Shown: positions 43,143-52,640, counted from the stretch's first letter. The stretch: DNA of 64,000 bases from Campylobacter concisus (GCF_003049735.1 NZ_PIRM01000001.1:310001-374000); one strand, 5' to 3'. Program-made: numbers and translations. The notes: generated from the sequence alone by a model not told the origin.

Positions 43143-44894
43143 ATGAATAATTTAGAAAATTTAACGCTAAAAACATTAGAGCAACTTAATAAACTAAATG
43201 ATGAGCAAATTTTAAAGATTATAGAGATAAAAAAGATAAATAAAAAAAGTCTTTTGGCTATTTTGCTTGAAGAAAATATGCTAGAAGAAGAGATTTTTTT
43301 TGAAATTCTATCTGATATTTATAGAAGAGGACACACTGACATTGATGAAATTTCAACTAGCCTTCAGATAGATCAAAAGCGCTTCATTCAATATGTATGT
43401 GATAAATTTAAAATCACATTTTTTGATCTTGATGATATAGATATCGACTACCGTATCAGTGAAAAGCTAAGCACCTCGCAGCTAAAATCATATAACGCCA
43501 TCCCTGTAAAAGAAGACGAGATAAGCGTTTATGTAGCTTTTAAAAATCCTTTTGATGTAATCATTCAGGATAAAGTTCAAAATTTATTTAACAGAAAGCT
43601 ATTAAAAGTAGCTTGCGCCGATCCAGCCCAGATAGAAAAATATATAAATAAAATAGCTCTTAATGAAAGTATAAAAGACGTCATTACAGAGATCAGAAAA
43701 GAGCTTTCAAGCTCCAGTAGCCAAGGGCAAAGCACAGAAAGTTCTGGAATTTTAAAGCTAATTGAGATAATTTTAAAAACATCTATTCAAAGCAGAGCAA
43801 GCGATATTCACATTGAGCCAACCGAGACAAATTGCATAGTAAGAAGCAGAATAGATGGCATGCTAAGTGAGACATTTATATTTGATAAAGATATCTATCC
43901 ACCGATGGTAAGCCGAATGAAGCTACTTTCAAATATGGATATCGCGGAGCGCCGCCGCCCACAAGATGGTAGATTTTCAGCTCAAATTTTAGATAAAGAG
44001 TACGATTTTCGTATCTCTACGCTACCTATCTTAAATGGCGAAAGCATAGTTTTAAGAATTTTGGACAAATCAAAAGTTATCATAAACATTGAAGACCTTG
44101 GTATGCATCCAGATAACTTTGCTAAGTTTAAAAAGAGCATGAAAGCACCTTATGGCATTATCCTGGTTACTGGTCCGACAGGATCTGGAAAAACGACTAC
44201 ACTTTACGGTGCATTAAATGATATAAAAAGTGTAAAAACTAAGATTATTACCGTTGAAGATCCGGTCGAGTATCAGCTAAATATGATCCAACAAGTACAT
44301 GTAAATGAGAAGGCTGGGCTTACTTTTATATCAGCTCTTCGCTCTATTTTAAGGCAAGATCCAGATATTATCATGATAGGTGAGATCAGAGATCAAGAGA
44401 CGCTTAGGATCGCGATTCAAGCGGCACTAACTGGTCACTTGGTTTTTTCTACACTTCATACAAACGACGCTATTAGCGCTTTACCTCGTATGGTTGATAT
44501 GGGTATTGAGCCATATCTAGTAAGTGGCGCACTAGTTTGCATCGAGGCTCAAAGGCTTGTAAGAAAGCTTTGTCCGTATTGCAAACAAAAAGTCACGCTA
44601 TCTCAAAAAGCTCTTGACGAGATTAAGAAATTTCTTCCTGAAGATTATCAATTTTATAAAAGCGTAGGTTGCCAACACTGCTCACAAACTGGATATCTAG
44701 GGCGTGAAATGATAAGCGAAATATTATCTATCAGCGATCATATAGCAAGTATCGTAGCAAACAACGCTTCAAAAGAAGAGCTTAAAAAGGCCGCCTATGA
44801 CGAAGGCTTTATAGATATGTTCCATGATGGCGTTATACGCGCAGCAAATGGTGTAACAACAATCGAAGAAGTATATAGAGTTGCCAAGATATGA
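43143..44894 (+). CDS. ctsE: GspE/PilB-type assembly ATPase (CtsE)
   Basis: This is the hexameric cytoplasmic motor of the transformation/T2SS-like machine. The N-terminal MshEN-type region is at residues 1-160. The catalytic part has Walker A GPTGSGKTTT at 344-353, the Asp box near ITVEDPVEYQL, Walker B SILRQDPDIIMIGEIRD, the His box STLHTNDAISALPRM, and a zinc-binding tetracysteine (Cys477, Cys480, Cys510, Cys513). The length of 583 aa is normal. The ATG follows AAAGAGAAG. Its stop overlaps the ctsF start by 4 bases. The assignment to CtsE rests on the cluster and on known Campylobacter biology. Confidence 0.9.
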   Translation: MNNLENLTLKTLEQLNKLNDEQILKIIEIKKINKKSLLAILLEENMLEEEIFFEILSDIYRRGHTDIDEISTSLQIDQKRFIQYVCDKFKITFFDLDDIDIDYRISEKLSTSQLKSYNAIPVKEDEISVYVAFKNPFDVIIQDKVQNLFNRKLLKVACADPAQIEKYINKIALNESIKDVITEIRKELSSSSSQGQSTESSGILKLIEIILKTSIQSRASDIHIEPTETNCIVRSRIDGMLSETFIFDKDIYPPMVSRMKLLSNMDIAERRRPQDGRFSAQILDKEYDFRISTLPILNGESIVLRILDKSKVIINIEDLGMHPDNFAKFKKSMKAPYGIILVTGPTGSGKTTTLYGALNDIKSVKTKIITVEDPVEYQLNMIQQVHVNEKAGLTFISALRSILRQDPDIIMIGEIRDQETLRIAIQAALTGHLVFSTLHTNDAISALPRMVDMGIEPYLVSGALVCIEAQRLVRKLCPYCKQKVTLSQKALDEIKKFLPEDYQFYKSVGCQHCSQTGYLGREMISEILSISDHIASIVANNASKEELKKAAYDEGFIDMFHDGVIRAANGVTTIEEVYRVAKI

Positions 44895-46129
44895 AATTTT
44901 ACGAAATAGAATATATAAAAGATGGCAAACGCCAAAAGATGAGCCTAAAGGCCAATAGCAAAAATGATGTAAAAAATTGTGCAAATATTCAAGGCATGAT
45001 AGTAAAGATCAAAGAAACTCAGGTCTCAAGTATCAACAATGATTTTTTGGACTTGCAAGAAAAATTTAACAAAATATTCTCTTCTTCAAAAGTAAAAATT
45101 CCAGCTCTAGTTGCTACCATAAGGCAACTTAGCGTTATGACTAATGCTGGTATATCAATACATGATGGCATAAAAGAGACAGCAAATGCTACTGAGGATA
45201 AAAGGCTAAAAATAATATTTCAAACATTAGACGAAGACCTAAATCAAGGTGCTAGCTTAACTCAAGGTATAGAAAATTTTCAAGAAGAGCTAGGCGATGT
45301 CACTGTCGCTATGGTAAGGCTTGGAGAGAGTACTGGTAATATGGCCGATGCATTATCAAAGCTAGCTGCTATCTTGCAAGAAGTCTGGGATAACCAGCAA
45401 AAATTTAAAAAAGCCATAAGGTATCCAATAACCATAATATGCTCTATAATTTTGGCTTTTATTGTGCTTATGACATCAGTTGTTCCACAATTTCGAGAAA
45501 TTTTTAGCCAGCTTAATGCCGACCTCCCCCTTCCTACTAAAATTTTACTAAACATTGAATACATAATGAGCAATTACGGCATATATATAATAGTTGTTCT
45601 TATTGCATTTGCTTTTTTGCTAAAAAAGCAATATTCAAATGATGAAAATTTTAGGGATAAGGTCGATAAATATCTACTAAAAGTCTATCTTGTGGGCAAA
45701 ATAATATTTTTTGCAAATATGAGTAGGTTTAATCTAATCTTTACGGAGCTTGTTCGTGCAGGACTTCCTATCGCTGACGCACTAGATACTGCCGTTGTAA
45801 CTGTTTCAAATCAAGACATAAAAAATAAACTAACTGCTGTAAAAGTGCTGGTTGGCCGTGGCATAAGCTTAACCGAGGCCTTTAGGCAAACTGGACTTTA
45901 TGAGGGTATGCTTATACAAATGATAGGTGCTGGCGAACAAAGTGGTAGCTTAGATGACATGACACAAAAGGTTACTGATTATTATAGAGTGAAATTTAAT
46001 GATATTATTGATAATATTTCAAACTATATTGAGCCGATACTACTAATATTTATCGCAGCTATGGTGCTTTTGCTCGCCCTTGGTATATTTATGCCAATGT
46101 GGGATATGGCAAAAGCTGTTAAAAATTAA
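44891..46129 (+). CDS. ctsF: GspF/PilC-type platform protein (CtsF)
   Basis: This inner-membrane platform protein is rotated or moved by the CtsE ATPase. It has two T2SSF domains: the first around IRQLSVMTNAGISIHDGIKETA and the second around MSRFNLIFTELVRAGLPIADALDTA. Three membrane helices lie near residues 175-195, 225-245 and 375-400 (LLIFIAAMVLLLALGIFMPMWDM). The motif MVRLGESTGNMADALSKLA and GAGEQSGSLDDM are classic. The length of 412 aa is normal. It ends the cts-type operon; a PAS-domain gene starts 22 bases later with its own AAGGAG. Confidence 0.9.
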   Translation: MKFYEIEYIKDGKRQKMSLKANSKNDVKNCANIQGMIVKIKETQVSSINNDFLDLQEKFNKIFSSSKVKIPALVATIRQLSVMTNAGISIHDGIKETANATEDKRLKIIFQTLDEDLNQGASLTQGIENFQEELGDVTVAMVRLGESTGNMADALSKLAAILQEVWDNQQKFKKAIRYPITIICSIILAFIVLMTSVVPQFREIFSQLNADLPLPTKILLNIEYIMSNYGIYIIVVLIAFAFLLKKQYSNDENFRDKVDKYLLKVYLVGKIIFFANMSRFNLIFTELVRAGLPIADALDTAVVTVSNQDIKNKLTAVKVLVGRGISLTEAFRQTGLYEGMLIQMIGAGEQSGSLDDMTQKVTDYYRVKFNDIIDNISNYIEPILLIFIAAMVLLLALGIFMPMWDMAKAVKN

Positions 46130-46150
46130 ATCAACATTTAAAGGAGTAAA

Positions 46151-46651
46151 ATGCCTATAGAAAGAGAATATGGCGTTGATGAGAACGCATTTTTAGTTTC
46201 AAAAACAGATACAAAAGGAAGGATCACTTATTGCAACGAGCCTTTTTTAAATATCGTAGGAGTAAAACAAGGTGATCTCTTGGGAAAACCGCACAATATA
46301 ATAAGGCACACTGATATGCCAAGAGTTATTTTCAAGCTACTTTGGGAACGCATACAAAATAAAGAGGAAATTTTTGCCTTTATTAAAAACAAAACTCTCA
46401 ATGGTGGATTTTACTGGGTATTTGGCAATATCACAGCCTCGCTTGATCAGCAAGATAATATCGTTGGATACTATTCTGTTAGACGTAAGCCAAATGCAAA
46501 AGCAATAGAGATCATAAAACCACTTTATGCAAAATTACTTGAGCTAGAACGAGATGGCGGTATTGAAGCATCTAAAAAATATTTATTAAAATTTTTGGAA
46601 GAAAAATCAACAAGCTATGATGAATTTATAAACAACTTGCAAAGGTTCTAG
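46151..46651 (+). CDS. PAS-domain redox/energy sensor (CetB/Aer-like)
   Basis: This 166-aa soluble protein consists mainly of one PAS domain of the Aer/CetB kind: [50 protein letters not shown] and [30 protein letters not shown]. Such domains bind FAD and report redox state to a partner chemoreceptor. In C. jejuni the CetB PAS protein signals through the receptor CetA (established knowledge). Here a chemoreceptor gene starts 2 bases after its stop, so the pair is a bicistron. The Aer tryptophan pair near the flavin is replaced by an EIFAF stretch. Flavin binding is inferred. Confidence 0.85.
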   Translation: MPIEREYGVDENAFLVSKTDTKGRITYCNEPFLNIVGVKQGDLLGKPHNIIRHTDMPRVIFKLLWERIQNKEEIFAFIKNKTLNGGFYWVFGNITASLDQQDNIVGYYSVRRKPNAKAIEIIKPLYAKLLELERDGGIEASKKYLLKFLEEKSTSYDEFINNLQRF

Positions 46652-46653
46652 AT

Positions 46654-47913
46654 ATGTTTAAGAAAAAATCAAATGCAATAAATGAGATTTTAAGTGTTGT
46701 CAAATCGGCAAGCAATGGCATACTAGAGCCTCGCATTGTAAATGTTGGAGAAAAGGACGAGATGTATGAAGTCGCCCTTGGCATAAATGATTTGCTAGAT
46801 CAAGTTGAGGCGCTTCAACGTGAAATTTCAACCTCAGTCCAAGCTGCACAAAACTCAAAAACATATAGAAATATATTTGTAGAAGGGTTTAGGGGTTTAT
46901 TTAAACGAAATGCCATATCTATGAGCAAGGGTGTCACAGGTATAAAAGACGGCCAAAAAAGCAAGGTTAGAGGTCTTCTATCAAGCGAGCTTGACAAACT
47001 TGGAAACGGTATAAATGGTATAAATTATGTAAGAGATGATCTAAATGAAAGTATCAAAAATTTAAGCCAAACAGCAACAGATGCTAGACAAACTGCACAA
47101 ATAGCAAGAGAAAATATGTCAAACATCGTCGAGCTTAGTCAAAACATGGGAGAGCTTGATGGTCTAGTACAAAGCTGCTCAAATGCTACTGGCATGCTAA
47201 GCACTAGGGCTTCTGAAATAAGCTCTGTTTTAAATTTAATAAAAGATATTGCCGATCAGACAAATCTACTTGCTCTTAACGCCGCCATTGAAGCTGCTCG
47301 TGCAGGAGAGCACGGACGTGGTTTTGCGGTAGTTGCTGATGAGGTAAGAAAGTTAGCCGAAAATACACAAAAAGCCGCAAGCGATATAGAGGTCAATATA
47401 AAAACACTTCAGCAAGAGGTAAATGATATCGATGAAAATTCTAAAAAAATCGATGAAATTTCTAAATTAACGACACAAAATGTAGAAAATTTCAAAAAGG
47501 TATTGAGCGAGTTTAATGCGAACGCACAAAATACTGCTCAAACATCAAAATATGTCGAAAATAAAACCTTTGCCATAATTGCAAAAATTTCGCAAATCGC
47601 TTATAAAACCAAAGTGTACTCTGATCTTATAAACGAACAAGGATATAGTGAAGAAATATGTGATTTAGCGCAAAGCCTGCTAGATTGGTATGAGAACGAG
47701 AGTATAAGCGAACACAAGCAAAATAAAAATTTTGATAAGTCAAAAGAGCTTACATCGTCGCTAAATAATGAAATCAAACTCTTGCTCGAGAAGTCAGCCT
47801 CTGGCTACAACGAACAAAATTTGAATTATTTTGTTGATAAATCTAAGAAAATAGAAGATCTAAGCGAGCAAATTTTTACTTCGTATAACGAAATTTTTAA
47901 AGATAAAAACTAA
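46654..47913 (+). CDS. Soluble methyl-accepting chemotaxis protein with CZB-like tail
   Basis: This 419-aa receptor has no membrane helix. The N-terminus ([45 protein letters not shown]) reads as a HAMP-like segment. The signalling domain has the conserved hairpin [38 protein letters not shown], which binds CheA/CheW. After it, the text [17 protein letters not shown] and LLDWYENES resembles a CZB domain, but the zinc-binding His and Cys of that family are absent. It is encoded 2 bases after the PAS gene, suggesting a CetA/CetB-type split sensor, though CetA itself is membrane bound. A cytosolic, PAS-coupled energy-taxis receptor is the likely role. Confidence 0.85.
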   Translation: MFKKKSNAINEILSVVKSASNGILEPRIVNVGEKDEMYEVALGINDLLDQVEALQREISTSVQAAQNSKTYRNIFVEGFRGLFKRNAISMSKGVTGIKDGQKSKVRGLLSSELDKLGNGINGINYVRDDLNESIKNLSQTATDARQTAQIARENMSNIVELSQNMGELDGLVQSCSNATGMLSTRASEISSVLNLIKDIADQTNLLALNAAIEAARAGEHGRGFAVVADEVRKLAENTQKAASDIEVNIKTLQQEVNDIDENSKKIDEISKLTTQNVENFKKVLSEFNANAQNTAQTSKYVENKTFAIIAKISQIAYKTKVYSDLINEQGYSEEICDLAQSLLDWYENESISEHKQNKNFDKSKELTSSLNNEIKLLLEKSASGYNEQNLNYFVDKSKKIEDLSEQIFTSYNEIFKDKN

Positions 47914-47922
47914 AGTATTAAA

Positions 47923-48420
47923 TTATCTTTGATGTTTCTTTGGGTGGTCAAAAAACAGAGCTTTTGCACTGCCCTCTTTTAGTTCTTTAAATTCAGACTC
48001 AAACTCTATGCAAAAAATGCCTGAAGTTGGTATATTGTCGATCGATGAGTCGCTTAGGTATTCGCAAATTTCAGTTATACTTGGATTGTGCGTGATGATG
48101 AAAATTTCATCTAAATTTTCATCCAAATTTCTTACGAACTCCAAAAGATCCTCAAAGCTTATGTCGTAAAGCTCGTCTTTTATCTCTATGGATTTTTCTT
48201 TAAATTTTAAAGTTTTAGCGATGATTTTTGCTGTTTGCTCGCACCTTTTAGCGCTGCTTGAAAAGATAGCCCCTGGCATCACATCATACATTTTTAGTCT
48301 ATTTGCCATAAATTTAGCGTCTTCTTTGCCTTTTTGACTAAGCTCCCTTAAGGAATCTTTAGCTCCGTCCTTATTCTCATCAACCGCTTTTGAATGTCTT
48401 ATGAAATAAATTTTACTCAC
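47923..48420 (-). CDS. sixA: Phosphohistidine phosphatase SixA-like
   Basis: This is a small histidine phosphatase of the branch that acts on phosphohistidine in phosphotransfer proteins. The catalytic RHG-type motif is IYFIRHSKAVDEN near the start, with a second conserved Arg/His set in IFSSSAKRCEQTAKII and FIITHNPSITEICEYL. I chose the GTG at 48420 (165 aa), which overlaps the upstream stop by one base and follows GGAGAGATA. A longer frame would start inside the upstream gene. The substrate in this organism is unknown. SixA family members are also found as general small-molecule phosphatases. Confidence 0.85.
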   Translation of the reverse strand: MSKIYFIRHSKAVDENKDGAKDSLRELSQKGKEDAKFMANRLKMYDVMPGAIFSSSAKRCEQTAKIIAKTLKFKEKSIEIKDELYDISFEDLLEFVRNLDENLDEIFIITHNPSITEICEYLSDSSIDNIPTSGIFCIEFESEFKELKEGSAKALFFDHPKKHQR

Positions 48421-49229
48421 TATCTCTCCTTTGAGAAATTCTTTATCAAGCAAAGCTCTTCTTTGCTAAATCCAGCTTTTAAGCGATCTTGCTCATTGAT
48501 CTCTCTAACATTTTTAAATGAATTTGGATACAAACTTAAGATAATGTCAAAGTAGCTATTTTTATCAATACCCTCTTTTTTACAAGCAAATTTAAACCAC
48601 TTATCGCCTTTATAAACATGAGAGACCTCCTCCTTTAAGATGACTTTTAGGCACTCAATGAGCTCTTCGTTTCCGCCCTCACCTTCAAGCCTTTTTATAA
48701 TATGAGCGTTTGCATCAAGCCCATTTGCCTCCATATATCTTGGCAGTAGCGCCATACGGCTAGTTAGACTATCTGAAGTCTTTTGAAGTGCGATAAAAAG
48801 CCCATCATGTACACTTAGCTCGCCGTATCTACCACCTTGTTTTAAGAGCAAATTCTCTATCATACAAAAGTGTCTGATCTCATCTTCAGCTACTTCTAGC
48901 CAGTCTTCATAAAATTCTCTTGGCAAATTTCTAAATCTATAACAAGCATCAAGCGCGATGTCAATAGCGCTAAATTCAATATGAGCTACCGAATGGATAA
49001 AATTTAAATTTTTATCCTTTGGCTTTACTTTTTTGTTTAGCTCTTTCATGCTAACTACTTCACAAAATTTTGCATAGCTAGGCGTTATTAGCTCATTTGG
49101 CTTAGAGCTTTCACAAAAATTTATATTAAAATCTCGTTTAAATTTCTCATAAAATAGTTCAAACTTTAAAAATTTAAGCCCAATCTCGCCTTCATTTAAA
49201 ATTTCCCAAATTTCATCAAAAAAATTCAT
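48420..49229 (-). CDS. DUF455 ferritin-like protein
   Basis: This 269-aa protein is of the DUF455 family. It has a four-helix ferritin-like core with likely di-metal ligands in AHIEFSAIDIALDA, EVAEDEIRHFCMI and ILKEEVSHVYKGDKWF. In that order these give repeated E..H or ExxH patterns typical of a carboxylate-bridged di-iron site. By family it is linked to tRNA-modifying or hydroxylase-like enzymes, but no reaction is established. The stop overlaps the sixA start by one base. A palindrome, ATTTACA-AG-TGTAAAT, lies about 25 bases upstream of its ATG. Confidence 0.85.
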   Translation of the reverse strand: MNFFDEIWEILNEGEIGLKFLKFELFYEKFKRDFNINFCESSKPNELITPSYAKFCEVVSMKELNKKVKPKDKNLNFIHSVAHIEFSAIDIALDACYRFRNLPREFYEDWLEVAEDEIRHFCMIENLLLKQGGRYGELSVHDGLFIALQKTSDSLTSRMALLPRYMEANGLDANAHIIKRLEGEGGNEELIECLKVILKEEVSHVYKGDKWFKFACKKEGIDKNSYFDIILSLYPNSFKNVREINEQDRLKAGFSKEELCLIKNFSKER

Positions 49230-49252
49230 ATTTTCTCTTTATTTAAATCTGT

Positions 49253-49268
49253 ATTTACAAGTGTAAAT
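49253..49268. promoter_or_regulatory. Short perfect palindrome upstream of the DUF455 gene
   Basis: ATTTACA and TGTAAAT are separated by two bases. It could be an operator for a dimeric regulator, or chance in AT-rich DNA. The 108-bp gap holds nothing else I can identify. Confidence 0.25.
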
Positions 49269-49337
49269 TTATATAAACAATGCTTAAAATTTGAGCCTAG
49301 TATTTGTTTTAAAAGATTTTTAGTAAAAATTTCTGAT

Positions 49338-50018
49338 TTATTTTGCTTTGCCATATCCAGCAAATCTATTTGCTGCCAAGCAACTTGAATTTGAACACCT
49401 TACAAGGTAGCTATTTATCTCTTGATTTCCTTTTAGATGCACATTTTTTTGTTTTAGATTCATATAGCTATGAATTATCTTTCCGCCAGAATTATGTATA
49501 AATTTTACTGTCTCATCGCCAAGAACAGCCGTAACTATGCCAACATGAGTGATATTTTTCTTATCTTTATTTTTCTGGACGCCCTTGCCAAGAGTATTTG
49601 AGAAAAATACAAGATCACCTATTTTTGGATTTTTATGAGTAATTAAATTTTTACTTTCATAAAAATTATAGATCGCTTTTGACTTTCTACCGCCATTATC
49701 GTAGTAGCGATTTATTGTCTTTTCATCAAAATACATATTTTGATACTTTGCATTTACGATAGAAACGAATCCTGAGCAATCACCGCCAGCTCTTGTATTT
49801 AGGTATTTTTTAAAAAAAGAACCAAATTTTTTATCTTCTCTATCATTATCTTCATCTATGATTTCACCAATCATTTGCTCGCTAAAATCAACACTTGAAG
49901 TTACGGTTTGATTTGTTTCATTTTGCGGAGTTGTCGGTTGATTAGAGGTAAAAGAACAACCTGTAAAAAATATAATGCTAAGTATAAAAAAGATTTTTTT
50001 ATTTATTGAATTTGACAT
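49338..50018 (-). CDS. NlpC/P60-family lipoprotein (cell-wall peptidase or amidase)
   Basis: This is a probable outer-membrane or periplasmic lipoprotein with a cysteine peptidase domain acting on peptidoglycan stem peptides. The lipobox is FFTGC near residue 20. The NlpC/P60-like domain has catalytic Cys in AGGDCSGFVSIVN, the catalytic His in ITHVGIVTAV and the third polar residue in KFIHNSGGKII, so all three positions look intact. KIGDLVFFSNT is a typical core strand. I chose the ATG at 50018 (226 aa), which has GGAT upstream; a TTG four codons earlier is less likely. A second Cys-rich end (CSNSSCLAANRF) is unusual. It is divergent from murA, also a cell-wall gene. Confidence 0.83.
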   Translation of the reverse strand: MSNSINKKIFFILSIIFFTGCSFTSNQPTTPQNETNQTVTSSVDFSEQMIGEIIDEDNDREDKKFGSFFKKYLNTRAGGDCSGFVSIVNAKYQNMYFDEKTINRYYDNGGRKSKAIYNFYESKNLITHKNPKIGDLVFFSNTLGKGVQKNKDKKNITHVGIVTAVLGDETVKFIHNSGGKIIHSYMNLKQKNVHLKGNQEINSYLVRCSNSSCLAANRFAGYGKAK

Positions 50019-50115
50019 ATTTATATCCAAAATTTTAGTGTTTGCAATTTTAACTTTTAAACGTAAATGAACCGGAAATAGTGCTTTGCTTTCTTTATTC
50101 TAAGTTAAAAAGCAA

Positions 50116-50121
50116 TATAAT
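50116..50121 (+). promoter_or_regulatory. -10 box for murA
   Basis: TATAAT in AGCAATATAATATCGG, with a predicted start near 50128 and AAGG at 50145-50148 ahead of the ATG at 50158. Confidence 0.45.
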
Positions 50122-50157
50122 ATCGGCAAAAAACATATTTTCTTAAGGCAAAAAACA

Positions 50158-51426
50158 ATGATGCACTATTTAAAGATAAAAGGAAATGCCAAATTAAGTG
50201 GCGAAGTAAAAATAAGCGGTGCCAAAAATGCTGCTCTACCGATCATCGCCCTAACCTTACTTGCAAAAAAAAGTGTAAATTTAACAAATATCCCAAATGT
50301 CGCTGATATAAAAACGCTTTGCCAACTACTAACTAACCTAGGAGCAAAGTGCGAATTTAAAAATAAAAACTCACTAAGCATAGACACAAGTGGTGTAAGC
50401 TCAACTACTGCAAATTATGATATCGTTAGAAAGATGCGCGCTTCTATCTTAACGCTTGGACCGCTTCTTGCACGCTTTGGCCACTGTGAAGTGAGCCTAC
50501 CTGGAGGATGTGCGATTGGACAAAGACCTATCGATCTGCATCTAAATGCGCTTGAAAAAATGGGAGCAAATATCGAAATAAAGCAAGGCTACGTCGTTGC
50601 AACAGCACCAAATGGACTAAAAGGCGCAAAAATCGTTTTTGATAAAATCACCGTAACTGGTAGCGAAAATATCATCATGGCTGCAGCTCTAGCGCACGGC
50701 ACGACAGAGATTTTTAACGTAGCACTTGAGCCTGAAGTGGTGCAAATTTGTGAAATTTTGGCTAAGAGTGGCGTTAAAATAGAAGGCATCGGCACAAGTG
50801 AGCTAAAGATAACCGGAAGCGGCCAAAAATTGCTTGAAATTTGCGATATTGAAGTAATTCCTGATAGGATCGAAGCTGGCACATACCTTTGTGCTGGAGC
50901 TATAACAAATAGCAAAATTTCAGTCACAAAGGCAAATGCAGCCCATATGACGGCTATTTTAAATAAATTTGAAGAGATGGGCTTTGGTATAGAGATAGAT
51001 GGCGACAAGATCACGATATTGCCAGCAAAAGAGATAAAACCAGTGGAGATAAGAACCACCGAGTATCCGGGCTTTCCAACAGATATGCAAGCTCAATTTA
51101 TGGCGCTTTGTCTTGCAGCAAATGGCGTTAGCACGATAGATGAGAGACTTTTTGAAAACCGCTTTATGCATGTTAGTGAGCTTGCTAGAATGGGAGCAGA
51201 TATTAAATTAAATGGACACATCGCAAGTGTTTATGCGCCAGCTAAGCTAAATGCAGCCGATGTGATGGCGACAGATCTTAGAGCCAGCTCAGCGCTGATA
51301 CTAGCTGCTCTTATAGCAAATGGCGAAAGCTTGGTACATAGAATTTATCACCTTGATAGAGGATATGAAAATTTAGAGGAAAAATTTCAAGGCCTTGGTG
51401 CAAATATTATTAGGCTTGAGGAGTAA
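50158..51426 (+). CDS. murA: UDP-N-acetylglucosamine 1-carboxyvinyltransferase MurA
   Basis: MurA performs the first committed step of peptidoglycan synthesis, adding enolpyruvate to UDP-GlcNAc. The active-site Cys lies in [16 protein letters not shown], with the fosfomycin-target Cys retained. Other signatures are [17 protein letters not shown] near the N-terminus, [29 protein letters not shown] and [16 protein letters not shown]. The length of 422 aa is normal. Two ATG codons are adjacent at 50158 and 50161. moeA starts 2 bases after its stop. The murA-moeA pairing is one I remember in C. jejuni. Confidence 0.97.
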   Translation: MMHYLKIKGNAKLSGEVKISGAKNAALPIIALTLLAKKSVNLTNIPNVADIKTLCQLLTNLGAKCEFKNKNSLSIDTSGVSSTTANYDIVRKMRASILTLGPLLARFGHCEVSLPGGCAIGQRPIDLHLNALEKMGANIEIKQGYVVATAPNGLKGAKIVFDKITVTGSENIIMAAALAHGTTEIFNVALEPEVVQICEILAKSGVKIEGIGTSELKITGSGQKLLEICDIEVIPDRIEAGTYLCAGAITNSKISVTKANAAHMTAILNKFEEMGFGIEIDGDKITILPAKEIKPVEIRTTEYPGFPTDMQAQFMALCLAANGVSTIDERLFENRFMHVSELARMGADIKLNGHIASVYAPAKLNAADVMATDLRASSALILAALIANGESLVHRIYHLDRGYENLEEKFQGLGANIIRLEE

Positions 51427-51428
51427 AA

Positions 51429-52589
51429 ATGCTGCTAAATGACGCATTAGATGCGCTTAAATCTAAATTCAAATTAAAAATAGATAGCGAAATTTTACCT
51501 ATCAGCATGACTCTTGGTAAAACATTGGCAAATGATGTAGTGGCGGTAAAAGACTTGCCATGTTTTGATAACTCTGCACTTGATGGCTTTGCTGTAAAAT
51601 TTGAAGATAAAGACAAGCCATATAAAATAGTTGCAAGTGCCTTTGCAGGCGATAAAGAGCAGCTAAGCATTGGCAAAAATGAGTGTGTTAAGATAATGAC
51701 TGGTGCGAAGATGCCAAAGGGTGCAGATACTATCATAAAGATTGAAGATTGTGTAGTTGATGGAAATTTTATAAAAGCACCAAATAATCTTAAAAAAGGT
51801 GATGGGTATCGCTTTAAAGGCGAAGAGGTAAAGATTGGTGAAATTTTGCTAAAAAGTGGCGATGTTTTAAACACTAGAGGCATAATGATGCTAGCAGCAC
51901 AGGGCATAAGTTTTATAAATGTTAAAAAACAGCCTAGTGTTGGAATTTATTCAAGTGGAAACGAGATCATCGAGCCTTGGCAAAGAGCGAGCGAGGATGA
52001 AATTTACAATGCAAATGCCTTTGGCATCGCTGCACTTTTAAGTTCTATTGGACAAGATAGCTCATATCTTGGCATCATAAAAGATGAGCTAAGTGCTGTC
52101 AAACAGGCATTTTTAAATGATACAAATTACGACATTATTATATGCTCTGGCGGAGCAAGTGCTGGGGAGGCTGACTTTATGAAAATAGCTCTAAGCGAGC
52201 TTGGATACAATGAAATTTTTTCACATATTGATATAAGACCTGGCAAACCTTGCAAGGCTTATGAAAAAGATGGCAAACTTATCTTTATCCTTCCTGGAAA
52301 TCCAATGGCAGCTTATGTTTGCATGATGATGCTTGTTTTGCCTCTTTTAAGAGAGGATTGCTTTGTGATGCAAAATGCTATAAATGCGCAAAATTTAAAG
52401 GTAAAATCAGGCAGGATCAATGCAATTTTTGGAAATATTGAAAATAATAAATTTATAGCAACAAATGGTGGAAAATACGGCTCTGGCATGATAGATCATA
52501 TTTTAAAAAGCACTTTTATGTTTTTAACTAGCCCAGATCAAAGCGAAATTTTGCAAAATAGTGAAATTTCTCTTATAAAACTTCCATAA
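51429..52589 (+). CDS. moeA: Molybdopterin molybdenumtransferase MoeA
   Basis: MoeA inserts molybdate into adenylylated molybdopterin. The 386-aa protein has the expected parts: DLPCFDNSALDGFAVK with the conserved DNSA.DG, KIMTGAKMPKGADTIIKIED, GVYSSGNEI-like VGIYSSGNEIIEP, the MPT-binding IICSGGASAGEADFM and FILPGNPMAAYVC. The start is ATG at 51429, 2 bases after the murA stop. Ahead of the next genes there is a strong promoter (52594-52622), so moeA is the end of the murA-moeA unit. A mogA homologue lies at the far end of this window. Confidence 0.95.
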   Translation: MLLNDALDALKSKFKLKIDSEILPISMTLGKTLANDVVAVKDLPCFDNSALDGFAVKFEDKDKPYKIVASAFAGDKEQLSIGKNECVKIMTGAKMPKGADTIIKIEDCVVDGNFIKAPNNLKKGDGYRFKGEEVKIGEILLKSGDVLNTRGIMMLAAQGISFINVKKQPSVGIYSSGNEIIEPWQRASEDEIYNANAFGIAALLSSIGQDSSYLGIIKDELSAVKQAFLNDTNYDIIICSGGASAGEADFMKIALSELGYNEIFSHIDIRPGKPCKAYEKDGKLIFILPGNPMAAYVCMMMLVLPLLREDCFVMQNAINAQNLKVKSGRINAIFGNIENNKFIATNGGKYGSGMIDHILKSTFMFLTSPDQSEILQNSEISLIKLP

Positions 52590-52593
52590 AATC

Positions 52594-52622
52594 TTGACAA
52601 ATGAAAAACAATCTGATAGAAT
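52594..52622 (+). promoter_or_regulatory. Full consensus sigma-70 promoter for tRNA-Gly
   Basis: TTGACA (52594-52599), a 17-base spacer and TAGAAT (52617-52622). This is the only clear -35/-10 pair noticed in the window. The predicted start near 52629 is 12 bases before the tRNA. It means any ATG at 52601 is upstream of the transcript and cannot be used from this promoter. Confidence 0.75.
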
Positions 52623-52640
52623 GCGGACTTCATTTTAACT

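Noticed and set aside
50589..51059. 156-codon minus-strand frame within murA
   Set aside because: Antisense of a well-conserved gene; the hydrophobic look (many Ser, Ile, Phe) comes from reading Lys/Asp/Gly-rich codons backward.
51410..51907. 165-codon minus-strand frame within moeA
   Set aside because: Antisense shadow; no ribosome site, and moeA on plus has all family motifs.
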